Below, one piece after another: positions 51,993 through 64,000 of a DNA stretch of 64,000 bases. Source of the stretch: Chamaelirium japonicum (Eukaryota; Streptophyta; Magnoliopsida; Liliales; Melanthiaceae); assembly GCA_947650365.1 (NCBI GenBank), contig OX393549.1, positions 19,511,532 through 19,575,531 on the forward strand, given 5' to 3'. The translations under genes and the position numbers were made by a program. Numbering within the stretch: the stretch's first letter is position 1; each line of letters begins with the position of its first letter. The notes under the pieces were generated by a model. The model saw only the letters and a program-made list of their open reading frames with translations, did no database searches and had not been told where the DNA came from.

Positions 51993-54361
51993 TGTTGGAA
52001 TGATATCGGAGGCACAGCGGAAGGTGAAGTGGATCCCGAGGATCGTTTCGGTGTGCGGTGCATTTTTAAAATTTTCATTCATATTAATCATATGCACAAA
52101 TGATAAAACAAATACGAATCGAACCCCTATTGTCATCTATCAAAATGATTAACATATCTCATATATATGCATTATGATAGATCTAGGGGTTAGTAGGTTA
52201 TACCTTCGTGCAGGATTTAACACCGCGAAGAATTGCTTCAATGTTGATGAAGACAAATTCGGATCTGCACGAACACACTTCAGTGAAAAGGCCGTAACTT
52301 TCTATCCCGACATCGGAACGGAGCGAAACTTGATTTGCCGGAAAGAAGACTTCAACGCCAAGAATTTGCAAGTTTGAAGTCATTTGGACTTCTATAGCTC
52401 TTGCAGTGATCAAAACAGTGCAGATCTACTCGTAAAATCTGGGCAGCAATCACGAGCGGGATCCTCGCGCAAGAGAGAAATGAATCTCATTGGATTCACC
52501 CGATCTCACATATCGCCCCGGATACTTGCACTCTAATCTCTGAGTACCTCAGAGTGCAAGTGATCTCCATCAATCTCACACACACACTTGGAGAAGAAGA
52601 TGAAGGAATTAGAGAGAGATGAACCCAAGAGAGAGAGATCGCAAAAATCCGAACCATAAGAGAAGGGGGGATGATTCTTCTTCATAAAATATGAGAAGGA
52701 TGCACAATTTCAGATCTGAAATTCGTGCCCCTCACTCTCCCTTGCCATTTGAAACCGATCCTCTCTCTCTCTCCATCTCATTACTCTCAAATTCAATGCC
52801 TCTTTTTATTACTAGTTGCCATATTAAAATTATTACAATTAAGGAGATGATTCAAAATCTTTTAAATCTGAATTAATTCCTTAATTATAAGTTTGATAGC
52901 CATGCAAGCTAGCCCTAGTGAGGATGGCAGCCACTAGGGCATGCGGGACATTTTGAAATGACCAAAATGCCCCCATGCATCTAGTGGTCGTTCACCTCAT
53001 ACGGGACTATGTATGGCCCATCTACGTGCATGATAATGCACCCTAACACTTAGGGAACCTCATCGGCATCAGCAACAAGTCAATACATCATGGGATGATG
53101 AATATTATTTCTACTATTAACTGAGGTGCTCTTTGTAAAAGGTGGGGTGCCCCATAGTAAAAATTACTAAACTCGCATTCTGCGTTCTAGTGCAACACGC
53201 ACACACGGAATGGACTTCTCATGGTATAATGACAACATCGTATGTCTCTACACTACTCTGGGGTTGCCCCTTAGTGAACACACTTAGTCCTGTGCAACCA
53301 CCATGCTCCAGTGCGATGCACTCACGGAACACAGGATGATTAGGCATTATTTCTTCAACTCATAATATGCTGTGAGACAAGGAGAAAGTTATGATCCGTA
53401 ACGATCGTGGATAGGGTGGAACCTTCAGGGACTAGGATTCATGGCTTCCAACAGAACCCGATCGACACACTACCCAAGTGTCCCTGTCAATCCTCTGGGT
53501 CCCGGTTAACCTGCATGGCCACCTAGAGTGCGACACAGGCTGCACTCCAATTCTCCCAGACTTATTAAGTTCTCTCACATACCCCTGCTCTCCGCTTAGT
53601 ATTGGTAATACGATGTCCCTCCACTTGGTGCCATGAGTTAACTCGAGCGGTGGAGAGCACCGTCAGACTCGAGTGACCATATGACTAGGTTCCTTCCAGG
53701 TTGACTATCACATCGCACCTCCAATCGCTTTGGCCAAGCAACCGGATCCGGTCAACAGCTCAACTACTGACCACCAGGCCTGGGTTTAGTGCGGTGTATG
53801 TCATACCAAGGAACGCACCTCCCGATAAGGATGTGGATGGCCTGCAAGAGTGGCGTGCCAATGCAACGCCAGCCCGGTAACCCAGCGAACCGTGGTATCG
53901 GGTCATGGTTAGATCCCTCACACGTTGGTGAACCAAAATTACACGCAACTGGTTAGTCCATCGGTCACGGTTCCTCAGGGTTTAGGACCGATTACCCTAA
54001 GCAGAAATATGGCTATATGCACCGGTGTCTGCTCACCGATCTGTGCACCGTGTTGGTTCTGTTCGGCCACAGACACTGTGCCTGGTAATGACCATTATGG
54101 AGATACTCATGCTCTGTCATTCCAACAGCTTATCCTGATAGGGTGACCAACCCAAATCAGAGCTGTGAACAATTTAGGCTCATAGGACCGATCCACTGAG
54201 GCTCCCACTCAGATGGACTACTATATAGCCATGGTTCTTAAAGTTCTGTAAACAGAATATATATAATAATACGTACCTTTATACAATCCTAAATAAACTA
54301 TCAACTATATACAGCCAAACCTAGGGTTTTACGAGCTGTAGACCACATCAAACCTAACAAT
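51993..54361 (-). repeat. 3' LTR of the Copia element
   Basis: The LTR runs TGTTGG (51993) to CTAACA (54361) in plus coordinates and is about 2.37 kb. It aligns closely with the halves at 61475-62608 (inverted) and 63005-64000, and less closely with 59243-61459 and the solo LTR at 1729-4038. The junction with G3 is sharp. Confidence 0.82.
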
Positions 54362-54375
54362 CTCCCACTTGGTCT
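54362..54375 (-). other. Polypurine tract of the Copia element
   Basis: On the minus strand, GACCAAGTGGGAGAT immediately precedes TGTTAGG of the 3' LTR. AAGTGGGAGAT followed by TGTTAG or TGTTGG is a common polypurine tract/LTR junction of plant Copia elements. It shows that the interior to the right belongs with this LTR. Confidence 0.85.
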
Positions 54376-57300
54376 AGCGAGGAAAAATGGTCATGAGCTC
54401 TGTAGCTTCTACATGCCGCCCAAAAGCCTTTGCAGGAATTCCCTAAAGGAATCAGCAACAGTATCTGCAGATGCTACCTCAGTTACCGCTACTTGCCTTT
54501 CCTTCTAAAACTACCAGATCAAGTAGAATTTGTATTTGATATGTTTCCCCTTTATGGTGGTGCCTAGGCTCTTGCTATCGCTCTTTTGTTGTTACAACAA
54601 AAAACTGAGCCTTTGGTATGCTTTCCAAGTTTACTATAAACTTACCGAGCCATACCACCTATTTTTCTATCACGCACGCTACAATGTGCTTAGGCTTTTG
54701 TAGTAGAGCCCGTGATGCATTATAGCTTCACACTCTGCTAACTAACCGCTTCTCATCCCAAGGTGAAAACTATTCCTGAAGTCGATTCTCTAGATTACAC
54801 ATCTGATGCTAAATCAGATCTTGTGCATCCAATCGGCGTCAAGTCTTGTGAAGTGTAAACTAACTCGTAGTCCTTGTTTGACGAGGATATCGAGTATACT
54901 CTTCATATCAGTCCAGCTAACTGGACCCGGATTCGACTAAAACGACCCTCCAATCCTGCTGCGCAACAGATAACTAGCATCTTATATAATCATGGCATAC
55001 ATAAGACTACCCTTTGTATAAGCATAGGGCACCTTCTGTATTTCAACCATCTCCTTAGGTGTCATATGATTTATATCATTCGACAGTTTCAAGCTTTAGC
55101 AAGAAACCCCTTTTGGAGTTTTGTATATTGATACTGGCTAGAACCATATCTCTATGCACAGCCTGTGATAGCGTGAGAATCCTGTTCTGACGATCTCGAG
55201 TTACCATGATCTCCAGAACATAACTCGCCTCACGAAGGTCTTTCAGTCGAATTAAGATAATAACCAGACATTTAATTTAGGCAACGTTCCTACTTTATTT
55301 TCAATAAGTAGAATATCGTTTATGTAAAGTACTAAGTACACCTCTATAGTTCCATCGCTCCTCTTGTACACACTTGGCATATTTTGATCAAATCTATATG
55401 AATAGATCATACTTGATCAAGATAGATATTGCTTCTCCTGGATACTTGCTTCAGTCCATAAATGAACCTTTACAATTCTGTAAGCCAGGTATTCCTGACC
55501 TGCTAACTCCTAAGCCTGGAAACTACATCATATATCCTCTCTTCTGCTAACTTCTACCCAATGGGCTAAGTTGCCAGGTGCGCAAGCCTTAGATTCAGTA
55601 TACGCCCACTCGAGAGAGGGTGCGCATAGTGATCCGCTTACACGAGTCTTTAACTTTGATCCAATCCAAATACGCTTTAATAAAGCTTTGATGAACCCTG
55701 GTACAAAAGAGTATCACTGGACATTGATGCAAGCTTTGTCTCCATGACTTTCTGTCAGACAGTTCTGTCAAAAAATTTCACTACTTCGTCGTAGCTCAAG
55801 GGGCCATCTTCTTGAATTTATGGACTAATTTACAAAGTTTGTCCACAAAATCTTTCAAGAGCTCTAATGGTGCTCCCACTGCGACAAGATGGTTGTGGTA
55901 CAGAGCAAATTATTTCTACAGTTTCTGGTATACTAGTATCTGTATCATCTACTACCACTACGTTTCCGATCATGCGCTCTCCACTAGTATCCAGTAATTC
56001 ATCCAGAACTACCTTACTAGTGGACATATGGTCTATAATAGAATCCTGCTCTAGGTAGATGGCATTCGTAGAAACGATCACCTTCTATTCCTCAGGATCA
56101 TGGATAATCCACCTTATATTTTTCTAGGATAACCTATAAACAGATACACCTTGAACTTAGTCTCTATTTTATCCCTCATGTCCTTCTGCACATATGCAAG
56201 ACATCCCCATATACTAAAATGCCGTAGTATCGACTTTCGCTTAGACCATAGCTTTTCAGGGGTATGAGGCATTGATTAGATGAGACATTATTCAAGATAT
56301 ACTCTACTGTTTCTCAAGGTGTAACCCATAGAAGGTGGGTAGTAAACTTGGCAAAACTCAGCATTCTTTAGACCATGTCCAACATGGTCTGTTTCCTTCT
56401 CTTGGATATTCCATTCTGGCATGGTGTCCCTGGAGCAATTAACTGGGATATCATCCCATGCCCCATCAGGTACCTATGAAACTCATCCAATGGATATTAT
56501 CCATCCGGATGCTCTTAGAACCATATACGTCAGAATGGATTAACTCCAATACCTCAGTGGCCCTTTTAGTCATTTTGCCTTCCAAACAAGACTCACAGGT
56601 CGGAAGGATCTTGGAGGAATCTGTATCTAGAAACTCGGCCTTCACTAACATTTGAATTATGTCTGAGACAATATATCTAAGTCATAGAAGCCACAATTGG
56701 GTTAGGTTATCCTAAGGATTAAGATGAGTATGAATTAGGTACTACAGATGTTATATAATCTATTTTCGAACTGGATTTTAATACAAATATTTTATTATGA
56801 GCTATTCCTTTAGCAATGAAGGTACCTATTCAGTTTAAGAGATGCACTAAAGCCATCGATTAGAACTGAAAACCTTTATTTAGCTTGGAGGAAACATAAC
56901 TAAATCTCTAAGGATCAAAATCCTTCTATCGGAAAATCTAAGATAACATATTAACAGCTTCCGCAGTAGTTATGGTATCAGTATCTAAGCTAGGACCACC
57001 TTACCAATAAGTAACCTTCTACTTTCCTTGAATCTCTATAGACATAAAGTCTATATTTTAAGAAGCAGAAGAACTGTTACTATATAGCAATTCAACTCTG
57101 CCAAGAGTTGATGTTTACCTGTTCTGGCACCCTGAGACCATATCTCTATCTTCCAATACCCCTTGTGTTGCCACATCGGAAGCACTTTCGTACTAGGCTT
57201 CACCAGACTTAAGAGTCTGTTCCTGATTCTATACAGGCATTGTTTTTAGTTTCTGATCAGTTCTTACTTTTAGGCACTTCATAGAAAGCCTAAGTTACGC

Positions 57301-59242
57301 ACTAAAGGAATTACCTTTAATCTTGATCCCATCCTTAGTGACCTGGATAGCTCCCAGAAGTTCCGTATTTATCATCTCCAGCTTGTAAAGGCTGAAGTCT
57401 CTGACAAAACCTTCAAAGGTTCCATATAAGGATGCAAGACAGATGTTCTCCATCACCTCGACATCTAGCACTATGTCAAAGAAAATCAGTTCGCTCTGGA
57501 ACCCAAGAATGTGTTTCCAAACTAGTATTCTATCAAACATCTTAGTGCTGCCGAGTTTCTTGATGGTGAGATAACGAGTCATTTGACTGCGCCCCTTAGA
57601 CATCTGATGCTGTAACAGAACATTACATCAGAGGACCCGACATATGTCTGACTTACTTCTGAAAAGTTGTCCGCAAGTATGCTATGACATAGCACTTGCA
57701 TATCTCTACAGACTCTCGTTAGTCGTTATATGCCCTAGCCTGTACCACAGTGGCATCTAGACCCGATGGGTCTGGTTTAGGGACATTAAAATTTATAGCC
57801 ATAGTAGTTTACCAACCCTAAACATAAGGTCATGATGACGCTATCGGTCTACGAAGTCGATACCCGTTATCTAGTTGTCTAATGGGATAGCGGACAGGAG
57901 ATCTATGGTTGAATATAGATTATATTAAAACTTATTTTAAGGATATTTTTAAAACAAGCTAATTACATCCATATGCCAACGCTACCCTCAAAGCGAAGAC
58001 ATCTCTATGGAGTAATTTACCATGTATGCGAGATCTCGGATTCGGATACATCCGCCCGAGGGGGCAGTGTGTATCGTCCTCCGCTCACATCGGATCTTTC
58101 TGACCCAATCCAAATCTGCCACAAACGGGCTATGATGGACCATGGTACCTTTTGGCCAGCCCCCCGTGATCTCCATGCGACGCAACGGGTAGCCTCATGG
58201 GTGCTTCAGATGCTTACCCACGAGCCTAGGCACTCACGACACGGGAGTTCATGCGGCCCCGCGAGGGCGGGAAAAGCCCTTCTCTCCTGGCATCGTGACC
58301 ACCATATCCCGAAGGAGACTGCTAAGCCTCCGGCATGCCAGAACATAACTCTCACCCGAGGGGGATGTTGAGTCATACCCTATCACCCAGAAATTCAGCA
58401 ATTAGCCGTGGAGGCCAGGGGCACTCACACTGAGTCCTCTTACACATTCCTTAATTATGGTGAGGGTTATTTTAATGCAAGTATTTTAGTTCCTAGGTTG
58501 CGATAACCTAGACCTAGAACCTGGTCATACCACACTCCCACTAGAGTTAAGACCTCTTATAAAGTATAGATAGACTTGGAAAGGACCATAGTCCCTATCC
58601 CGTGGATACTCGGTTGCCACCTTTCTCCCGAGAATCACATTACGTACTCTCCAAGCCTTCGATACTAAATAAAATGATCATTACCCTTTGTGCTCTAGAG
58701 CCTAGCCTATGGTCTAGACATACCAGGAAAGGTCTCCCATTAGTATGACTCCTCATATGTAACTTGATGTCTGATGTCGTAGATGATCACCACATCACTT
58801 TTGGTTTCGATGTCAAACCAATTAGGGACATCTGACAACCTCCGTCGGACCTCTACCTAACTATGGCATAACCGAGTGTTATGGGATCCAACTACCATCA
58901 AACACCAATTAGACTATGGGTGTCAATAAATGGAGATCTAACCTAATGGTCGCATGGACCAAGTGGGGAAAAGATATCCCACAAATAGTAGGGAAAGGGC
59001 ATCCCATAATCTAACACATACTGCATCAGATTATATTCTTTTACCGGGATTTAAAGAAATATCCAACCAAAGAAAAACAAACATCCATTGATATCAAGTT
59101 CAGGGACCGACCCCTGAACCTGACTAGCAATGCTCTGATATTTCTTCAATGGCATCTTCCAGATATTCCTTACTTTGGGCCACCGCACTCGGTCCTCCAG
59201 TGATGAATCTCTGATCTATCCTTGTCCTCCAAGACTTCAACC
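54376..59242 (-). pseudogene. Decayed Copia interior (gag-pol fossil)
   Basis: Traces in order on the minus strand are: a UBN2-type gag segment at 57295-57603 (LASLYGTFEGFV); the GAG-pre-integrase/integrase junction at 56466-56651 (CESCLEGKMTK, LIHSDVYG); a linker at 55830-56081; an RT active-site-like YIND near 55310-55350; and a GSLMYAM segment near 54985-55015, typical of the RT-RNase H region. A primer-binding-like TATCAGAGC lies near 59129-59138, about 100 bp from the presumed LTR edge. There are many breaks and no usable frame. Confidence 0.7.
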
Positions 59243-61459
59243 TGTAACTGAAATAGAAATCAGAGACGCAACGGAAGCCGGACTCGATCTTAGGATCGAT
59301 ACTGTGTGCGATACATTTTTAAAATTTTCTTAAGAAATAATCATATGCGCAAGATTAAAATGAAATACAAACGAACCCCTATGGTCATCTATCTAAACAC
59401 ACCATAAATGTTATGTATGCAATTCAATAGATCTAGGGTTTTGTTTATTATACCTCCGTGCGGGATTTAGCACCGCGATGTTAATCTTCCAAGTTGATGA
59501 TGACGGAAGTATCCACGTGCGTGGGAGAAGCCTCGTTCTTCTTCGGGTACACCCGATCTCGCGAATCGACCCGAATCCTTGCACTCCAATCTCTGAGTGC
59601 TTCGGAGTGCAAGGTTTCTCTTCTTCTTTATCACACACACTCTATGAGAAGAAGAAGATGAGATGAAGATGATTTTCTCTTCACAACTTAGGTCAAAACC
59701 AAAGAGTGAGAGAGATGAGTGCCCGAGAGAGAGAGGGAGGCCAAAATCGAACACAAGGGAGAGAGGAATCGGTCCTTCTCTGAAAATCTGAATAAGGCTC
59801 GATTTTCCTTGCCTAATATGCCTTGAAAACCGTGCCCCTCTCTCCCCTTGTCCATATGAACCGTTCCCCCTTCTCTCTCTCTCATAAATCCTCAAAAATA
59901 AATGCCCACTATTGTATAGTTGCCATATTTGGTTTTGCAATTAAAGGGAATAGATTCAAATCATTTCAAATCTGAATTAAACCCTTTAAATATGGATTTG
60001 ATGGCCATGCATATTTTTCCTAATGAGGGGGGCGGCCATTAGGGCAAGCGGGATATTTTGAAATAACCAAAATGCCCCCCATGCATCTAGTGGCCATCCA
60101 CCTCATACCGGAGCATATATGCTCCATCTCAGTGCATGATAAAGTACTCTAACACTTAGGGTACCTCATCCATACCTATTTAACATACCATAGAGTTATG
60201 AATAGTGTTTTTACTATTTACTGGGGTACCCTCAGTAAAACATGGGGTGCCCCTATAGTAAAAATCACTAAACACACAGATCATGCTCTAGTGCGACACG
60301 CACACACGGAATGAACTCCTTATGGCATTATGGCAACATCGTGTGTCCCTACACTACTCTGGGGTTGCCCCCTAGTGAACACACTTAGTCCTGTACAACC
60401 ACCATGCCCTAGTGCAATGCACTCATGGAAAACAGGACGATTAAGGTATTATTTCTTCAACTCGTATTGTGCTGTGAGATAAGGAGAAAGTTATGATCCG
60501 TAACGATCGTGGATAAGGTGGAACCTTCAGGGACTAGGATTCATGGCTTCCAACCAGACCCGATTGACACACTATCCAAGTGTCTCTGTCAATCCTCTAG
60601 GTCCCGGTTAACCTGCGTGGCCACCCAGAGTGCGACGCAGACTACACTCCAATTCTCCTAGACTTACTAAGCTCTCTCGCATACCCCTGCTCTCCGCTTA
60701 GTTTGGTAATTAGATGTCCCTTCACTCGGTGCCATGTGTCAACTTGAGCGGTGGAGAGCACCGTCAGACTCAAGTGATCATATGACTAGGTTCCTTCCAG
60801 GTTGATTAACACATCGTACCTCCGATCATTTTGGCCAAACAACCAGATTCGGTCTAACATCTCAACTGTTAACCACCAGGCTTGATTTTAGTACGGTGTA
60901 TGTCAGACCAAGGAACGCACCTCCCAATGGGGATGTGAATAGCCTGCAGGAGTGGCATGTCGATGCAACGCCAGCCCGAAAACCCAGCGCACCGTGGTAT
61001 TGGGTCGTGGTTAGATCCCTCACACGTTGGTGAACCAAAGTTACCCAAACTGGTTAGTCCACCGGTCATGGTTCCTCAGGGTTTAGGACCTATTACCCTA
61101 AGCAGAAATACGGCTATGTGCACCGGTGTCTGCTCACTGATCTGTGCACCGTGTTAGTTCTGTTCAGCCACAGACACTGTGCTTGGCAATGACCATGGTG
61201 GAGAAACCCATGCTCTGTCATTCCAACAGTTTAACCTGATAGGGCGACCAACCCTAATCAAAACTGTGAATAATTTAGGCTAATAGTACTAATCAACTGA
61301 GTCTCCCACTCAGATGAACCACTATACAACCATGGCTCTTTTCAGTTCAGTATATAGAACACGTATAATACGCACCAATTAAGCTATTCTAATATAAATA
61401 TCAACTCATTTATTAATCAACCATGGTTTTTACAAGCCCTAGACCATATCTTACTCAAC
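59243..61459 (-). repeat. 5' LTR of the Copia element (diverged)
   Basis: Similarity to the other Copia LTRs runs from about 59262 (CGGACTCGATC region) to ACTCAACA at 61459. The left edge is approximate because the terminal TG is not clear. Divergence from 51993-54361 is considerable by eye, including many substitutions and small length changes, so it is the oldest LTR of this cluster. Confidence 0.6.
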
Positions 61460-61474
61460 AATAATTTTATTGAG

Positions 61475-62608
61475 AATACTATTCATCATCCCATGATGTA
61501 TTGACTTGTTGCTGATACCGATGAGGTGCCCTAAATGTTAGGGTGCATTATCGTGCACGTAGATGGGCCATACATAGTCCCGTATGAGGTGAACGACCAC
61601 TAGATGCATGGGGGCATTTTGGTCATTTCAAAATATCCCGCATGCCCTAGTGGCCGCCATCCTCACTAGGGCTAGCTTGCATGGCCATCAAACTTATAAT
61701 TAAGGAATTAATTCAGATTTAAAAGATTTTGAATCATCTCCTTAATTGCAACAATTTTAATATGGCAACTAGTAATAAAAAGAGGCATTGAATTTGAGAG
61801 TAATGAGATAGAGAGAGAGAGGATCGGTTTCAAATGGCAAGGGAGAGTGAGGGGCACGAATTTCAGATCTGAAATGGTGCATCCTTCTTATATTTTATGA
61901 AGAAGAATCATCCCCCCTTCTCTTATGGTTCGGATTTTTGCCATCTCTCTCTCTTGGGTTCATCTCTCTCTAATTCCTTCATCTTCTTCTCCAAGTGTGT
62001 GTGTGAGATTGATGGAGATCACTTGCACTCTGAGGCACTCAGAGATTAGAGTGCAAGGATCCGGGGCGATATGTGAGATCGGGTGAATCCAATGAGATTC
62101 ATTTCTCTCTTGCGCGAGGATCCCGCTCGTGATTACTGCCCAGATTTTAAGGGCAGATCTGTACTATTTTGATCACTGCGGGAGCTATAGAAGTCCAAAT
62201 GACTTCAAAACAGTTGCAAATTCTTGGCGTTGAAGTCTTCTTTCCGGCAAATCAAGTTTCGCTCCGTTCCGATGTTGGGATAGAAAGTTACGGCCTTTTC
62301 ACTGAAGTGTGTTCGTGCAGATCCGAATTTGTCTTCATCAACATTGAAGCAATTCTTCGCGGTGTTAAATCCCGCACGAAGGTATAACCTACTAACCCCT
62401 AGATCTATCATAATACATATATATGAGATATGTTAATCATTTCGATAGATGACAATAGGGGTTCGATTCGTATTTGTTTTATCATTTGCGCATATGATTA
62501 ATATGAATGAAAATTTTACAAATGCACCGCACACCGAAACGATCCTCGGGATCCACTTCACCTTCCGCTGCACCTCCGATATCCTGCACCTCCGATATCA
62601 TTCCAACA
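61475..62608 (+). repeat. Copia LTR half in inverted orientation
   Basis: This segment is a close reverse complement of 51993-53103, ending ATTCCAACA at 62608, the same LTR terminus. It lacks the other half of the LTR on its left. Confidence 0.85.
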
Positions 62609-63004
62609 AATGGTATCAGAGCCATTTTGGTGTGCGATTCATGAGAAAATTTTTCTTGGAACGAATCGTATGTGCATTTGATGAACGAATGCGTCACCGG
62701 GGTTTGCGTAGATCATATATTCATATTTGTCGCATGTTATGCATAGTGTGTTTTGCAGGGCACCGCTATAGTGTGATTGTTTGCTTTCGGGGGTCGGACC
62801 CCGAAATATAATTCCATGGTATATCGATTGTTTCTGTGATGGATGAATATAAGGCCTAATGGGACAAGCGCGTGGAGGTTGACCACGGCTTGGTTTTTCC
62901 CGGCCCTTATTTCTATTTTTGTCTTTATTCTTCTACCTAGGAAAATATGTACGAATGGAAGACGGACTCGATCTTAGTATTTCTATTTTTGTCTTAATAG
63001 TAGA
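62609..63004 (+). other. Copia primer-binding site and leader, in inverted orientation
   Basis: AATGGTATCAGAGCC follows the LTR terminus, the classic initiator-Met primer-binding site of plant Copia elements. About 390 bp of leader follow. A short direct repeat, TATTTCTATTTTTGTCTT, occurs near 62908 and 62979, next to the right junction. Confidence 0.8.
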
Positions 63005-64000
63005 AATAATAGTATTTCTACTATTACCTGGGGTGCCCTTTGTAAAAGGTGGGGTGCCCCATAGTAAAAATTACTAAACTCGCATTCTACGTTCTAGTGC
63101 AACACGCACACACGGAATGGACTTCTCATGGTATAATGGCAACATCGTATGTCTCTACACTACTCTGGGGTTGCCCCTTAGTGAACACACGTAGTCCTGT
63201 GCAAGCACCATGCTCCAGTGCGATGCACTCAAGGAACACAGGATGATTAGGCATTATTTCTTCAACTCATAATATGCTGTGAGACAAGGAGAAAGTTATG
63301 ATCCGTAACGATCGTGGATAGGGTGGAACCTTCAGGGACTAGGATTCATGGCTTCCAACCGAACCCGATCGACACACTACCCAAGTGTCCCTGTCAATCC
63401 TTTGGGTCCCGGTTAACCTGCGTGGCCACCCAGAGTGCGACGCAGGCTGCACTCCAATTCTCCCAGACTTATTAAGCTCTCTCGCATACCCCTACTCTCC
63501 ACTTAGTATTGGTAATACGATGTCCCTCCACTTGGTGCCATGAGTCAACTCGAGCGGTGGAGAGCACCGTCAGACTCGAGTGACCATATGACTAGGTTCC
63601 TTCCAGGTTGACTATCACATCGCACCTCCAATCGCTTTGGCCAAGCAACCGGATCCGGTCAACAGCTCAAATACTGACCACCAGGCCTGGGTTTAGTGCG
63701 GTGTATGTCATACCAAGGAACACACCTCCCGATAAGGATGTGGATGGCCTGCAAGAGTGGCATGCCAATGCAACGCCAGCCCGGTAACCCAGCGAACCGT
63801 GGTATTGGGTCATGGTTAGATCCCTCACACGTTGGTGAACCATAGTTACACGCAACTGGTTAGTCCATCGGTCACAGTTCCTCAGGGTTTAGGACCGATT
63901 ACCCTAAGCAGAAACACAGCTATATGCACCGGTGTCTGCTCACCGATCTGTGCACCGTGTTGGTTCCGTTCGGCCACAGACACTGTGCCTGGTAATGACC
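63005..64000 (-). repeat. Copia LTR, other half, running off the window
   Basis: Aligned with 53105-54093 at high identity (a few differences per hundred bases or fewer). It begins at the LTR position where the inverted half at 61475 stops, and continues past the window end. Confidence 0.85.

Larger units (their letters stand above)
51993..61459 (-). mobile_element. Old Ty1/Copia element, broken
   Basis: Read on the minus strand it runs from a 5' LTR (about 59243-61459) through a decayed interior to a 3' LTR (51993-54361). It is inserted in the G3 protease region. The interior preserves copia order: gag, integrase, RT, RNase H. The two LTRs are more different from each other than the left LTR is from the one at the window's right edge, so the pair may be a recombinant of two related elements. 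It is broken, with many breaks. The family resembles the Angela/Tork group by its CESCLEGKMTK-type integrase motif; this is tentative. Confidence 0.6.

Noticed and set aside
51993-52152. Continuation of the G3 reading frame into a novel C-terminus
   Set aside because: The frame simply runs into the Copia LTR edge at 51993; the added residues come from LTR sequence.

Overview
The window is nuclear DNA of a flowering plant, probably a monocot. It holds Ty3/Gypsy elements of the Tat type (two RNase H domains and an antisense gene), Ty1/Copia elements, a hAT-type MITE, and a GGGCCTGTTTGG motif often seen at the ends of monocot MITEs. I found no host protein gene, tRNA or rRNA gene. This is an intergenic nest of retrotransposons.

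Layout. 1-1640: old non-coding flank with two fold-back repeats. 1641-29702: an older Ty3 element, here 'Tat-O', minus strand, target-site duplication (TSD) GGAGG. Its LTRs of about 2.6 kb carry 60-bp and 32-bp tandem repeats. Its 6.2-kb interior has a decayed gag and an antisense coiled-coil remnant but no visible pol. A Copia solo LTR (1729-4038) sits in its left LTR. A young, nearly intact element, 'Tat-L' (8946-23264, minus strand, TSD GGAGC), sits in its interior. 29708-30313: about 600 bp of older flank. 30314-44082: 'Tat-R', plus strand, TSD GAACT, the same family as Tat-L in the opposite orientation. 44154-44720: hAT-type MITE. 44729-46969: unassigned DNA. 46970-51992: 5' LTR, gag and start of the protease of a third Ty3 element ('G3', plus strand, related to Tat-O), cut by Copia DNA. 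51993-64000: a Copia tangle with three LTR regions, one of which looks half inverted.

How the parts work together. Tat-L and Tat-R share one plan: LTR, primer-binding site, gag-protease, then in the same frame RT, RNase H, a second RNase H and integrase, a 0.64-kb spacer, a three-exon gene on the opposite strand, a 118-bp tandem array rich in perfect inverted repeats, a polypurine tract, LTR. The antisense gene converges on pol, and its upstream region is the palindrome array. Tat-L's LTRs look identical and Tat-R's differ at about three sites, so both are recent. Tat-O's LTRs differ by several percent. Tat-L and Tat-R together form an inverted repeat with arms of about 14 kb around a 7-kb spacer.

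All element genes are described as fossils or parts of mobile elements. Boundaries of the three Ty3 elements with both ends in the window are well supported by matching TSDs. The Copia region and the G3 5' end are less certain.
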